The notes under the pieces are model-generated. The model had not been told where the DNA came from, did no database searches, and was given only the letters and a program-made list of their open reading frames with translations. Below are positions 11,741 through 24,162 of a stretch of 64,000 bases of DNA, piece after piece. The translations under genes and the position numbers were made by a program. This DNA is from Entonaema liquescens (lineage: Eukaryota; Ascomycota; Sordariomycetes; Xylariales; Xylariaceae), in NCBI GenBank assembly GCA_902805475.1, contig CADCSX010000008.1, positions 1,426,001 to 1,490,000 on the forward strand. Reading direction: 5' to 3'. Numbering within the stretch: the stretch's first letter is position 1; every line of letters starts with the position of its first letter.

Positions 11741-14678
11741 TTACCAACGACGGCTCCTATGGCTTGTTTCGTATCCTCCCCTATCACCAGAAGATCCCAC
11801 GCTGCCACCGCCCCTACCCTCCTCGAGGCTGCGACGCGATTGTTCGCGGGTGATTTCGGACATGTCGAAAAGAAGTGGCTCATCATCAGTCTCATCAGCG
11901 ACGGCGCCCGCGACGCCTAAACCGGTAGCGCCGCCGCGCGAATAACCTCTACCGAATCTGCTACTGGATCCTGCTAGACTGCCGCTTCCAGAATGCGGGG
12001 GTGTTATTCCCCGGCCAATACTATTACCGTAACGTCTGGTGTAAGGTGAACTAGAGTATCCAGCGTAAAGGCCACCAGGAGGTCGGACTTCCCGCTCAAC
12101 AGATTCTGATTCCTGTTCAAGAATATCCGGTGGGCTCGTTGCTCTGATATCGGCAGCGGATTGGAGTCCTGGGGTGCCCACTGCATTGTCAGCTTGGGCA
12201 GCACCTAGTCCTAGCAGAACGCTAAGGCTAGGCGGCTCGCGGTCTTCCGCCCCGAGACTTATGCTACGGTGTGCATCGATATCGTCATCGTCTACCAATG
12301 CGCGATTTTGATGAGCAACAGAGCTTGATCGTCTTCCATGCGGATAAGGCCGTGGGGAAGTGGGGATGTCTATTGCAGTGGTACCCTCGTGGGTGGTTTG
12401 GACGCTGACCGGCTCTTCCGCAAGGTCTTCAACATTACGGGTCCGAGATGTAACCCTTGCAGTAGGCGCGTAATCGATGCTCGAGTTTTCGCTTAGACGT
12501 GATGGGATGGCCGGCGTGTGCGGAGTATGAGGTGATAATGGTTTTCCTGGGGATGACGAGGTCGACATGCCTGGAACGTTGGCCAACTGCCGGCTTGAGG
12601 AGCTGGACGAGCGCTGTAATTGCATAGATGAGTTCATAGATTCGGTGAGCGCGTTATTCGAATCACGCATGAGCTGGAACCTGGATAGCTGAGCTGTTGT
12701 TCTTTTAGTCGCTGATTCGCCTTTTTTGGTAGGTTCGAAACTTTGCAGTGTCCTCTTGCTTTCAATCAGCTTCAAGAAATCCTGAATATTATCATCATCA
12801 GTCTGAAAGGAACCAGAACTGCCACCCGCACCAAGTTCGTTTAACAAGCCAGAGCCAGGTTGAACAATAGAAGATGAGACACTTTGTTTGCCACTGCTGT
12901 TTTGATCATCATCACCCCTATTGGCACCGCTGATGGATGGCCGGCTACGACGATGGGTGAAGCTACTGCTGAATCGATTGGAGACTGATGGCCTTGGTGA
13001 GCTGGCGGTTGAGTTATCTGTCGCAGTTGGAGGAGGCGCTCCTCGTAAGGAGGCTGGCATTCCGGCCGTTAATGAAGAACGATTCCTTACGTGTGTACTC
13101 AAGCCTGAAGCCCGGCTGAGGGAATGCGGTGATGATGGAATATCTTGGTCCTGTAATCTAGTTATAGGAGAGCTCGAAAGAGAACCGTGTTTAAAGGGGG
13201 AGGATTGGATGGAGACAGACGGACGTCTGGGTCTGTCAACACCTCTGAGAGATGGTTGCCGAGCAGTCCCAGCAATAGGGAGGGTGTGTGGAGGGGCTTC
13301 AACGCTCGCAGGCCTAGAATCGGGCGGCGAACTCGTATCCGAACCCGGGGCCTTGACGGCTTTCAGCGCGGAAATAGGGCTGGTACCAACAGGCCCTTCG
13401 CCATGAAACGTAGATAAGCTACCATATCGTTGCTGGTTCTCGGTGACATCTTGTACGTGGCGATGATATGGAAGCGACCCAACCTCGGGGCCATATGACT
13501 CGTGGCGTCCGTGTCCACGATGAGGTAGCGATGGCTTGAACATGTCATCAGAGATGGCCATACCGATACGAGAACTTAGTAGAGACTCTGTTTCAACAAC
13601 CTGGAAATTACAGTTGTTGCGGTAAGAGACAGAAACGTTGAAACGTCCTACGGGGACTTCGAGGTCGCCAAACACGCAATCCGTAGAAACATCCCCTCTT
13701 CCGTTATATAGTGGTATTCTCAAGGTGTCGGAGCCATACGCTGGGGGTTCACCCGAAAAGACTCGGCAGCGGATTGACAATGCAGGATGGCTACCTTTGG
13801 TCTTGGAATTCCTGGCGAGTTTCCAAGCAGGCAAGATACCCGTAGTCGTATATATAGATCGCATCAAGACGATAGCCTTCTTATACACTGTTGGGAGTAA
13901 AAGACCAAAGTCGTCCGATTTATCAGGCCTCGGTCCTTTCAATTCAACACGCCATCGTTCTAGTACAAGTTGTGTGATGGGTTCGCCCTGGCGACCAGAG
14001 CTGCTATTGCTAGACTGGTCGGAAGAGTTGAGGGCTTCGACAACATCCCACTGTTTGCCATTTTCGTCTATGATTACCAGACTCTGACCACCCTTCAACC
14101 AAGACGCATCGAGATAGGTCTCAATAACTAAAGGAGGGGGTCGATTTTCAAACCCGCCGCATTGTTTCCATACGCGAAACTCTTCTCGGAAATCGTCGAT
14201 ATCGTCCGTATCGAGTTGGAACTGCCGATAACAACATTGTGAGATTTCATTGTCAATACCCCTATTTAGGATCTCGACTTACCCATCGGCTTGTTCTCTT
14301 TTCGAGGGACCTACCCACGAGAATCGGAGTTACCTGTATGCGTGCCTGCAAGATGACAGTACCAGCCTTCGAATAAATATTCTACATTGATAGATTACTT
14401 GTCAGAAATCATGCGTGAAGTAATTTAGCGATTAAAATACCAACCTGAATAATCTGATCCAATTTCTTGATGGATTCTCGAGTCGGACCGCCCGTATCAC
14501 TACGATTACCACCACCTGCTCCTGCCGCCGCCGCTTCTTGGGCCCTAGAACTCGGTCTGGACGATGGGCGACTGCTAGGACTTGCTGGATCTCTCTGGTT
14601 GTTGGTTCTTGTGGGGTTTGTCTGGGAGGATAAGGCGGGCGAGGCTGTGCGAGGCGGGGCGCGAGGGGTCTGATGCAT
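11741..14678 (-). CDS. ATG13: ATG13, regulatory subunit of the Atg1 autophagy kinase complex
   Basis: Three exons: 14445-14678, 14283-14381 and 11741-14221, giving 937 residues. A short Pro/Ser/Ala-rich N-terminus leads into the HORMA domain (about 65-330), which includes the ESIKKLDQII helix, the spliced segment NIYSKAGTVILQARIQ, ENRPPPLVIETYLD, and the LVLERWRVEL and LMRSIYTTTGILPAWKL motifs typical of fungal Atg13. The remaining ~600 residues are Ser-rich and disordered, as expected for a phospho-regulated scaffold. Near the C-terminus is the conserved acidic DEPLLFDMSEI segment. Atg13 links Atg1 to Atg17 at the pre-autophagosomal site and is released from TORC1 phosphorylation on starvation. 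The Met at 14678 (MHQTPR...) matches the usual start of filamentous-fungal Atg13; an in-frame extension further upstream was not used. Confidence 0.95.
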
Positions 14679-15163
14679 CTTGAAGTCGTCGCGACCCAGG
14701 CTACGGTTAGCCTGGTAGTGAATGGGCGAAACCAAGGGCAGAAAGGCGGTATTGATTTGTGGTTCGGATCGGATGATGTACAACCTCGAGGATATCTCGA
14801 GTAATCTGTGCCACTGGGCGCAGAAAGAGCAAAATAGCGAACGAGCTAGGGCGTGTTACGAAAGCCCAAATACGTTCGTTAGATGGAAACGGAAGTTCTA
14901 GCTCGATGCCACCGAACTTTGGCATCCATTGTTCGTAATCTGAAGTATAAGGCAGACAGCTAGGCAGACTTAAGGTATCCACAGATGATTTATACAAGCT
15001 TATACGGGAATCAAGAGAGACAGCTAGTCGCGGTAGGTATAGACTAGACAGTCAGGTTGTTGAAACACGTAGGCAGACATATAACGACAGAAGAAGAAGA
15101 GGGTCCAGACAAAGGGTCGGTTGTGTTGAATTGGATTGTTCTAGTATTGACCTTGTGTGAGTG

Positions 15164-15206
15164 AATGGTAAATGGTAAATGGTAAATGGTAAATGGTAAA
15201 TGGTAA
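15164..15206. repeat. 7-bp tandem repeat (AAATGGT)n
   Basis: About six perfect head-to-tail copies of AAATGGT lie roughly 500 bp upstream of the ATG13 start codon. Confidence 0.95.
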
Positions 15207-15463
15207 CCGGCAGAAGAACGTGGCGGGCGGCTCTGCTAACTGGATGCGGGTGGCTGCAGGGTTCGGGGGTTTCAAGAAGCTAGGTAAAGGTAGAGCTGAT
15301 TAAAAGCTGGTTAAGCTAGATTTCATATTAGGTGGACAGTGCCATTGTCGCTAGAGTAATGCCTGATGTACCTGGTATAATTCCTGGAGGTTTTAGGGAT
15401 GAAGGTCGATGAATGATGAATGATTTCAATCAAGTTCCGAAATATTGACCCTATCAGAGATGA

Positions 15464-15466
15464 CGA

Positions 15467-15498
<32 letters not shown>
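15464..15498. repeat. (GA)n microsatellite
   Basis: A GA dinucleotide run with one ACA interruption lies upstream of ATG13. GA/CT tracts are frequent in fungal promoters and 5' leaders. Confidence 0.9.
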
Positions 15499-17113
15499 TA
15501 AGAACTAGGAGTCGGCGCAATCCAATAAGAATATTGGATAATATGGATTGGAATGATTAAAATGATGTGAACCGTGTGCGATTAGTCGCAAGAGAGAAAG
15601 AGATTCTGACTTCAAAAAAAGAACAGAGGGAAGAGTCAGACGGGTCTACCCTCGTGATCTCTATTTTCCCAGGTTTTTCCAAGGATATCAAGGGTATCAA
15701 AAGGACCTTGTGGCCCATCCGTCATCGGTCCGGACCGTGCTGGTTGAGGATTGGCGGAGAGTTGGGAGAGCCGACCGAAAGCAAGCAGTAGCAAGCAGAG
15801 GCACAGAGGCGGAGGAGAGTGAAAGAAGATAGGATGACGAGCCGACCGCCTGATAAGACTACCTAGGTATGTACGTAGGTAGGTAATTGTTTAGGTAAGG
15901 TACATGGTACATACCTAGATAGAAGCAAGCCAAGACCAAACTATTGTTTCTGATTGGTTGTCTATGACGATTTTGTTAGCTGTTTTGGTGCATAGAACCT
16001 TAGTCGTACATAGATACGTGGGTACATTACTTCTTACGGTATAAGATGTACAGTACGTAAACTCATGTATCAAACAGTGGGATTACATGGATGTAAGTCA
16101 AAGACTTAAGACATTCAACTCTTCCATAAGTCTTCGAGAAAACTAATAAATCCATAAGTGACTTAGGCAGCAATACTATTATTAACTGGTATGCACGCGA
16201 TGAGTCAAGTATTAATAGATAGTCAGAGAAAGAACAAGAATAAAGAACATATAGGTGGTTGCCTTAAGTAGGTACCTATTTACTTTTTTGCCTTGTATAC
16301 GACGATATACCATAATTACATAAACTGACTTGAAAAAGATCCCGTTCCTGGCTTCTTATTCCCCAGCTATATGCAGGATTGTGCTGCGACCAGGCAGGCC
16401 ACAGGCACGGGGCCACGCAACGCCGGCAGAGCGTTTCTGCAGCCACCTCCAATCACTATAAATCAAGAAACCGGAGACCAGGTTGATGTTATACGTATAT
16501 GTGTTGTCCAGGTATCTAAGGTACGTACGTCTACAGGGTGAATATATTGTTGACAAAACCAATCGTTGGAAACAGACTATTATCAACCCCTTAAAGTAAA
16601 AGTTTATCTAGTCGCTCACTTGGAAAAGTGCGGTAAGAGCTGACCTATCATGTCTCATACACGCTTCGCTACGTTCATCTTGTTGGGCAGTGTCAGTAGG
16701 TCACTAACACACTTGACACACCGGTTCATCTGACCAACTAGGTCGAGCGTATGTATACAACCTCTGATAAGATGTTCCCGTGTAGGTGAAAAGAAACCTA
16801 TCCATCAACTTGTAGATTGTTCCTGCGTTGGGAAGCCCCAGGCCCGTATGCATGGCAAATTATGTTACAATTACGACGGCTAACTCGGATTAAATATCAT
16901 TGGACCACTTCACTCTTTATAAAAGCACACAATGCAGCATGTAATGAAGCACGGTCTCATTCCTACGATACTTGTTCCATTTACACAACACCAACTAACA
17001 ACCAGCTGACATCAACTGGTCGCCTTAACCAACGTGACGTGGCGACTAAATATAAATTATATTTATTTTTATGTACGACGGCTCGCATATTAAAACCTTA
17101 GGCCGCTTGAAGA

Positions 17114-18780
17114 CTACTGGAAGCTGGTCTCGAGTAAATGAGGTTTTCTTTCCTTCAGTTCCAGAAGCATCTCGCCAAACAAGCCATTGGCCCAGGAAAA
17201 CCACTCCCGTGTCCATACTGACGCATTGAACGTATCTACAGATTCGTGAATTAACCCCAACCCGTCCGTCGATGATACCAACTCCTGCAGCCCCGTAACG
17301 ATCTCATCGTCGTCGTCGGAAGTCAAGAGTGACGTGATGATCGACATTGGCCAGGCTTTTCCAGGCCCCACGTGAGGACCTCCGGTACTGGCTGCACGTT
17401 AGCATCGTCCACTTTTGAATCGTGTCTTCATATATATAAAATAAAATATAAAATGCCCACATACCCATTTAGCACGGGCCCGTGCATATAGTACGGGTTC
17501 CACGTCGAAAGCACAAATTTACGCGTTCTCTGATACGTCGCGTCGGATGCGTCTAGATAGTCTAGAATCGGCGCGCTCAGTAAGCTCGGGACGTTGGCGT
17601 CGTCCATCAGGTTCCTTGCCCCAAACCCGTCGATCTCGTACGCGTATATCTCCCCAAAGACCTCATGTCGTACCTTACCGTGTGTTTCAATTCCCCTTCG
17701 CACACTGAGTGCGAACTGGCTCATGCGCCTTGCAAGTTTGGGGTTTTGTCGTGCTATGATCTTGGCGGACTTTCCAAGGTAGCTTGAGAATTGCATGTTG
17801 GCCGGAATGAACAATTGGTAGATGGTCGAGTCGTCTGAAGGCCGGAACGCACTACGGACCAATCCCGTACCACTCTTTACCGGATTCCCGGCTCCCGTGT
17901 TTGTAAGAGTCTCTGTTGCGCTGGTGCTTTGACGTTGGAAAGTATACGGCGACGTATTGACAGATCCATCGTCTTTGTACGTTCCTACTAAAAGACCCTC
18001 CGCCACATCGAGAATCGTCTCGACGGCTTCGACCCAATGGAACTTGCCAAAGAATTCGGAATCCTTGGTTTTGCTATAATAGTCGTATGATAGTTGTAGG
18101 AAAGCCGAGATGGAGTCAAGTTCGTACTTGCATTCAAAAACGAAGCTGGTGTTGTAAGGGGGCGTCACCTTATCAGTATCCGCATATCCATTACTCTCTG
18201 GTGGTAAACCGGACTCGGCGGGTGCTTGGAACGCATTACAATATGGATTTCGGATGACGTATCGTGCCTGCAAGTTAATTGCACCACGGTAAAGAGATGC
18301 TAACGAATTAGGAGAGTCATCGGCCTTGAGCAGCGACTTATAACTTCGCAATTGGTTGGCTGAATCGCGGAGCCACATAGCCACAATATCCCCAGTCGTG
18401 ACAAATGTGAGCTTAGAAGGTGTTAACTTGATGTCAACGAGCATAGAAGTGGATTAATATACCTCTTCCTTCGAATCATCTGCCGCATAACCTTTCCATT
18501 TTACTGTAGTATCAAGTGTGTTTGGAAAGGTATTTTCAAATAGTCGGTATAGATCTGGGTCCTTTACCACCGCCTTCATATCCTGGATGGTCTTCTCGAC
18601 CTCAGAAATATTGGCTGTCCGGCACGCAGCAATTGGCCTCTGGTAAGAGAGTTTATACTTCCCCTCCGAGAATGGCTCGTGGGTGGCCATTGAATAATCC
18701 GAGTAATCGGGACATGGTGCTGCGACTGCGGAAAACCCTCCTCCAAAGGAGGAAGCGAATAACAGGGGCAGAAGACGCAT
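17114..18780 (-). CDS. GH125 exo-alpha-1,6-mannosidase, secreted
   Basis: Three exons: 18463-18780, 17465-18411 and 17114-17387, giving 512 residues. The Met at 18780 starts a signal peptide ([21 protein letters not shown]). Family hallmarks follow: [15 protein letters not shown] (about 113-127), the [19 protein letters not shown] helix, a [18 protein letters not shown] loop, [27 protein letters not shown] across the last splice junction, and [19 protein letters not shown] near the C-terminus. GH125 enzymes remove terminal alpha-1,6-linked mannose from N-glycans or mannoproteins with inversion. The length is normal and the conserved blocks are intact, so it should be active. The frame stays open upstream of the chosen start, but those residues do not look like signal peptide. 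It may cooperate with the GH92 enzyme encoded 24 kb away. Confidence 0.92.
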
Positions 18781-20128
18781 TGTACCTAACCATAAAGTCT
18801 TGAAGAGATCTCCAAGAATGAGTGATGGATAAGGTATGCCTACAGACGTGAATCTGGGGTTACCCCAAACAAAAGGGGCGAGGCGGCCAGTGATATTTGA
18901 ATCCATCCATTCGACCTGTTCTTTGTTTTCCCCAGCTCGAGTTTCTAGACCGCAGATCGGCGCCAGGCTAACCTTGCTGCGTTGTTTGCAGAGGATTCCT
19001 GAGTGGTCATGTTTATCACCCTTGCAGATGCCCTGGGCTGTGAGTGAGCATATGACGTTAATTTGGGGAAATCTCGCTGTAGTGGCCCGTGGTAATAACA
19101 GCAATAGAGCCGAGATAGGTCAAAGACAATGCGGGGAAAGCCTGTTGCATTCTCAATGAGAACGCCGCAGGGGCTGTAACTCGCCGTCATTTGATTGTTT
19201 GTCGAATGGTTATTTGTTGGCACTACACTCTATTGGTAGAATTGCGAACAAGGAACTGACTGAATTCCATCCCTTTCCGAGGTCCCGAATCCTTCTTTTA
19301 TGAGCTTCCTGATGAAGCTTCGTGCTGATCGGCATCTCCCCGCCTTTGAGGCTCATGAATAGTTGGGGTAAAGTGTCTGTCAGGGGTCTAAGGATAGCTA
19401 GTCAGAATTAGGGATAGATCTACAGTACATATCATATATAAAGGGCGCTCCGCGCCCTCGCTACTAGTTAGGAGGTTAAGCGTTAATAGATCACCATTAC
19501 TATCTGCTACCACACAGCAGCCACGCTGCTGCTTCCTGTATTCACTCTACGTATGACCTCACTCACGGGCTCATCTCTGACAGTGTCCCTGACAGCCTGA
19601 ACAATATGTAAACATGCGCATATTCAGAACGCTCGGGTTCGATGGAGTGAGAAAAACGAATTAGTCTAGGGCACAGACCTCAACCTACTCAACTTGTTGG
19701 TTCTCCAGAATGAACTGGCTTGACTTAATTGAGTATGATTGGCTGGTTTTCACCCCCAATTCATTCCTGGAATGCTTGGTTTCCTAAAGGCAAGGTGAGC
19801 TTTGTTTACCTTCAACTCTAAAGTTTGTACAAACATATTTCATCAGATCCCGAGTGCGAATAACTACTAGCCTTCAGTTATAGTGTAATGAGGCTTATCC
19901 AGGGATGAAAATACCCCTTACCTTTCATTTTCGCTCTAGTTAATTATATCCAGCCTTATAGTTTTTACCCATTCTCAATCCATCTCCAAGTATACCCACC
20001 CACGTAGAGCGCAAACATTTTGAAAGGAAAAAAAGAATAATAATTAGGAAGTTTTAACGACCTTTTTTAATACCAACGGCACTTAGTCTATTCACTTCTC
20101 CAGAATGTTCTTCAAATTATCCAGTGCC
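18781..20128. other. Intergenic with two small hairpins
   Basis: No gene is visible. Two perfect 7-bp-stem hairpins, each with a 3-nt loop, lie at 19442-19458 and 19515-19531. The rest is ordinary intergenic sequence, including the GH125 promoter and the 3' flank of the FAD monooxygenase. Confidence 0.5.
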
Positions 20129-21490
20129 TCACGCTTGTGAGATTCCATGTCGAGCTCGAAAATGAAATTCCACCTTGGTGCCAACAATCCCCAATTCGTT
20201 CGCGTGAAGGTCTACCTGACCACAAAGTATCTGACCCGTCTCACGACTAGAATCAATAACCCGCTGGCCCCGAGGGCGTCTTACCAGGTCATACGCTTCG
20301 AACGCAGCGCTGATCTCATCTGGAGATGAGATATTGGCGAAAAGGGTTCCAAGGACCATCGCGTCCTCAATAGCTAGTCCTGCGCCAGAACCTTGCCACG
20401 GCGTCATTGCATGAGCCGCGTCGCCTATCAGACAAACGCGCCCGCGCGCATAAGTCGGGGTCGACTTATGTTCCCATTGGGAATATTTCGAAAGGTCGGG
20501 CTGGTCGCAGACGAGCTGTGAAAGGGTTAACTTATTTCCTGCACGTGGAAGAGGCCAAATGACCTGAGGCCTGAGGCGCAAACCGTGGAAGGAAGCACAT
20601 ACATCGATCATGCCGTCTGCAATCGGACCACCTAGCCAGCTGCTCAATGTTTCTCTCAAGATTTCCCGCGTGAGCGGAGTCTTTCTCTCTCCGCTTGCTG
20701 AGGGATCTTTCTCGATAGCTGATATCACACACTGAACCATGGTTCTGTTCTCTAGGACATCATGCATGATGAATGCCCTGTCCCCAACCCAGCAATGCTG
20801 TCGGTCAACTTCAAAGTATTTCTCGCCTAGGGTTGCCTTTGCTTTTTCGAATGGAACAACATTTCTGCAGTCCCAAAATCCGGCTGGTGAAGCACGGTGT
20901 TTCTCAGCTTCAAGGTTCTCAAGAACGTGTTCCCGAATCGTACTGAATATGCCGTCTGCACCAATCACTGCATCAAATTGATAGACCGTATCATCTTGAA
21001 AAGTTATTTCAACGCCGGATTCATTAGGGTTGATGGTTGTGAGTTTCTTATTGGGGTGCAGAGCCTCTTTCGGCAATGGAGCGAGAAGTTCACGAAGCAG
21101 AGAAGCCCGGTGAACAATCGCACCAAGATCATCCGGAGCAAGGTCGAATATGACATTCCCGGCATCTGGACCCGATCCCTGGTAAACTCATTAGTGAGGC
21201 TCTGCAAGTTGGAAGCGTGCTTAGGTGGATATTGTACGCACCAATATCATTCGGGAAGAGTTCACGGACACCGCTCCCGCTTTCTTGAGAAGGTCCCCGG
21301 CAGAAGTAACGATCTGATCCAGGGCTAGCCGTGCATTTTTACTAATTCCTACTGCCGCGCCACGTTCTGAGAATGTAGGTGCTGATTCGAAGATTTGAAC
21401 GTCCACGTGGGGAACGCGGACAAGAGCATTCCCTAACGCAGCTCCAGCTAGTCCTCCCCCGATAATGGCCACGCGAAACTCGTTTCCCAT
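20129..21490 (-). CDS. FAD-dependent aromatic monooxygenase (salicylate hydroxylase-like)
   Basis: Two exons, 21242-21490 and 20129-21178, joined over a 63-nt intron (GTGCGT donor) give 432 residues. The N-terminus holds the dinucleotide-binding IIGGGLAGAALG (about 9-20). A DG motif follows at about 157-158 (GADGIFSTIREHV), and GDAAHAMTPWQGSGAGLAIEDA (from about 335) contacts the flavin. This order defines class A flavoprotein monooxygenases (PF01494), which use NAD(P)H and O2 to hydroxylate aromatic or polyketide substrates. Within the group it most resembles salicylate 1-monooxygenase-like proteins, but the substrate cannot be read from sequence. No signal peptide, so probably cytosolic. 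No biosynthetic backbone gene lies next to it, favouring a catabolic or detoxifying role. The Met at 21490 is chosen because it places the GXGXXG strand at the usual distance from the N-terminus. Confidence 0.9.
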
Positions 21491-23269
21491 CGTAAGAAAC
21501 TTCCGAACTGCGGTTACTGGTCTGACTTTAACAAAGTATAACAATAAGGGAAAATGTTATCTGAGTTAACAGTTCGTTTAGATGTTGTTTATCCTACCTA
21601 GGTCAATACAGTTTGCGACCAATGTCTGTCTCTTTATACTCGCAAGGTAAGCAGGTAAATCAGCAGCGAGATGCGAATAGTACTCAATGTCTACTGTCCG
21701 GGGTTGGATATGGTCGACCAATAGCCAGTACAAAGAGGTCAATCAGCTATACTAGTCCTCGCTTTGAGTAGCATTTTAATTGGGGCCTGATTACCAACAC
21801 GAAGCTTATGTATACTCCAAGCTTACCTACTGATGATATAAATAGACTACATGTGCCTAGATTGGTCTTCTTTAACCTGCTTCCTCATACCTAGCTCAAC
21901 ATTATGCGGGTAGATGTCTATTAAATTATGCCTTGTATGGATTTATATATCTAGGATAACTTACTCTAACGCTTGAACAATTTCTAACTTCCAGTATCAT
22001 ACCGAGTTGAGTGACCCCGAGTCCTTTATAGTTTAGATGCTGGGGCTCTTACCTAGGCCCCAATACCTTTGGAATTACTTCTAATATTTCTTTCGTGCCT
22101 AAGTACCTAATGCATAATTGCGTATGTGGCTGTCTGGTAGTTAGGTAGGAAGCGAACGCTATTTACCATTATAATAGGGGGGCGAATCTTGGTAGCGTCA
22201 GCAATGGAATCAGCAATGCAAAGGCCAAGGATTGTTTCCATAATGGGAAGACAGTATTCCAAAACATCCATCGCCGGACCCCATATTACCTAGAAGCTAG
22301 ACAAGCGTGTATTCGAATGGAGATACATAATAAAAGGTGACCGACACCAGAGCTACTAGTAGGTGTAATCGTTCTAATCAACATAACACTTAACGTGGTT
22401 TTCTTATCAACCAAAAATATGCCTAGATAGAAAAACAGGAAACCACCCAGGTATCCTTGGTGAGTATATCCTAATGCTAACGGTAGCGTCAGTCCATAAG
22501 CTCGTTGGATCTGCAATCGTATGAGCCATTGAGTATTCTGGTATAAACTCATGAGACTATTATATACAGGTACTTGATATATAATAGTGACTTAAGGAGT
22601 TTTCACTTCAAATGGATATTCTAACATTCCTTGGGGTGTTTCTGTTGGATATCAAACGGCCTTGTGCGAAATACCGTGGAGTAATATACCTTAGGTAGGT
22701 AAAGAGCGATGGCGATTCCCCAATCGAGAAGTTATATTCATTAATTGGCGTTCATATTATATGGATGCATATTCCAGTACTAAAGCAGGAATTATTGGCC
22801 AATCATCCGGGTTTAAAGCTTGGCCTTCTTCCGCGTATAGAATTTGAGAGCGACGACTACCGAGTCTATAAGCGGCAGGACAATTGTAGCAGCAGTAGCA
22901 TTCCCCCGTCACTAAATGTGCTCCCAATACGGACATGCCGGTAAAGGCTTTACGGGTATGTTGGAGTTATAGAAAATAAATTCATCCTGGAAATTGAATA
23001 TTCCGGAGGGCATGACGTTGTTGGTTTAGGCGACTCAATAAATCTTAATAACATTCGCTTCATTTGATCGGGTTTTAGTGGTAGCTAGTTCTAAGACGAT
23101 ATTCTGAAGTCCCCTTGTAGAATTTAAACATTGGGCGAAGCACTATAATTGACACAAGAGTTATATATACACATGAAGAAAGCACAAAGCCAAGCAATTA
23201 ATCTAGATCGCATCAACCCGACCCCATTCTGGGGAGTTAAGCTTTACCTCCATTACACAATAGTCTCCT
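21491..23269. other. Intergenic, no gene supported
   Basis: 1.8 kb without a credible gene. A short hydrophobic frame at 22286-22552 (minus) has no family features and no neighbouring exons that would extend it. Several TACCTAGG/GTAGGTA motifs recur, as elsewhere in this genome. Confidence 0.5.
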
Positions 23270-24162
23270 TCAAGCGTTGATACGCTGGATGAGCCTATCG
23301 CCAAGATCTTGGATGCTTGACTCGAATTCTTCAAAGTTCTGTGCGCCCCAGTTAGCGCCGTCCGCGCCGGGAACGGCATCGTCGCCAGTGAATGCGATAT
23401 ACAACACGTCGTTCTCATCGTGTCCGTTGTTTCCAGTCATTCCCTTTCCGAAGCAAGCAGTAGCCAGAGAGATCGAAGCTTCTCCGACAACCGACTTCTC
23501 GCCGTCGACACCGTTCTCATCACCCCAGACACCGTAGATCTTATCTCAGTTAGCTCATCGTCTTTCATCCTTCTCATTTCATATTAACAGGGGTTGGATA
23601 TTCCTTACTAGCTTATCGCCACACACGACAGCCATGACACTCAATGGTTGAATGCCGTACTGCTGAGGGTCGAAGGACGTAAAGCCCGGCTCGTCGCCCA
23701 CGTTTCCGAAAACGACGTAGGGGTGGATCTTGGCATCCAAGTCATCGACACCCTTGCCGTATCCTCTCACGGTGTCGGCGAAGGACGTGATCGATTGAGT
23801 GTCGTCGGAGTTTCCGCAACGGCCGTCATCAGCGGGGCCACCCTGAGTCCCGTCGCAGTCGATGTCCATGTTGGCGAATTGGCCATTGCCGCCCTGGAGG
23901 AAAATGACCCCCGAGTCTTCTAGATGGTCTCCGCAGTACGCAAATGCTATGACTTGTTAGTTTTATATGCATGAGTCGATGACGCTTGGGGGTTGTTACA
24001 ATTGTCGTCATCGTATTGGCTGTAGAATCCGTCCGCCAAGGGAGAGATGCACTGGCCGTTGCTCTTGATGTTGTTATAGAAGTTCCGAATATTCGATGGA
24101 ACGTCTCTGGCGACAGACCCGCCTAGAAGCAGAGAAACACCGAAAAGGCTCTTAATAGACAT
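23270..24162 (-). CDS. GH75 endo-chitosanase, secreted
   Basis: Three exons: 24000-24162, 23609-23946 and 23270-23539, giving 256 residues. The N-terminus [18 protein letters not shown] is a signal peptide. The mature enzyme shows the fungal chitosanase blocks: [83 protein letters not shown] and [17 protein letters not shown]75 enzymes cleave beta-1,4 bonds in partially deacetylated chitosan with inversion, using acidic residues; the Asp/Glu-rich conserved blocks are all present. Introns are 53 and 69 nt. The first donor (GTAACA) is weak, but the CTAAC branch and the exact restoration of the family motif support it. The likely role is extracellular chitosan degradation or cell-wall remodelling. 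Confidence 0.92.

Larger units (their letters stand above)
14679..17113. other. Intergenic, 2.4 kb, simple repeats only
   Basis: Between the divergent 5' side of ATG13 and the 3' end of the GH125 gene I find no convincing gene. The ATG13-proximal part holds two simple repeats, listed separately, and pyrimidine/purine-skewed DNA that may be promoter or 5' UTR. The short frame at 15567-15791 has no recognisable similarity. Confidence 0.5.

Noticed and set aside
13638..14087. 149-codon plus-strand frame (and 12921-13406)
   Set aside because: They are antisense shadows of the ATG13 coding exon, with no independent protein features.
14679..14783. Upstream in-frame start for ATG13
   Set aside because: The extra residues have no counterpart in fungal Atg13, whose usual N-terminus MHQ... 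begins at 14678.
22286..22552. Hydrophobic 88-codon frame, minus strand
   Set aside because: No domain, no splice partners and no conserved motif; likely chance.
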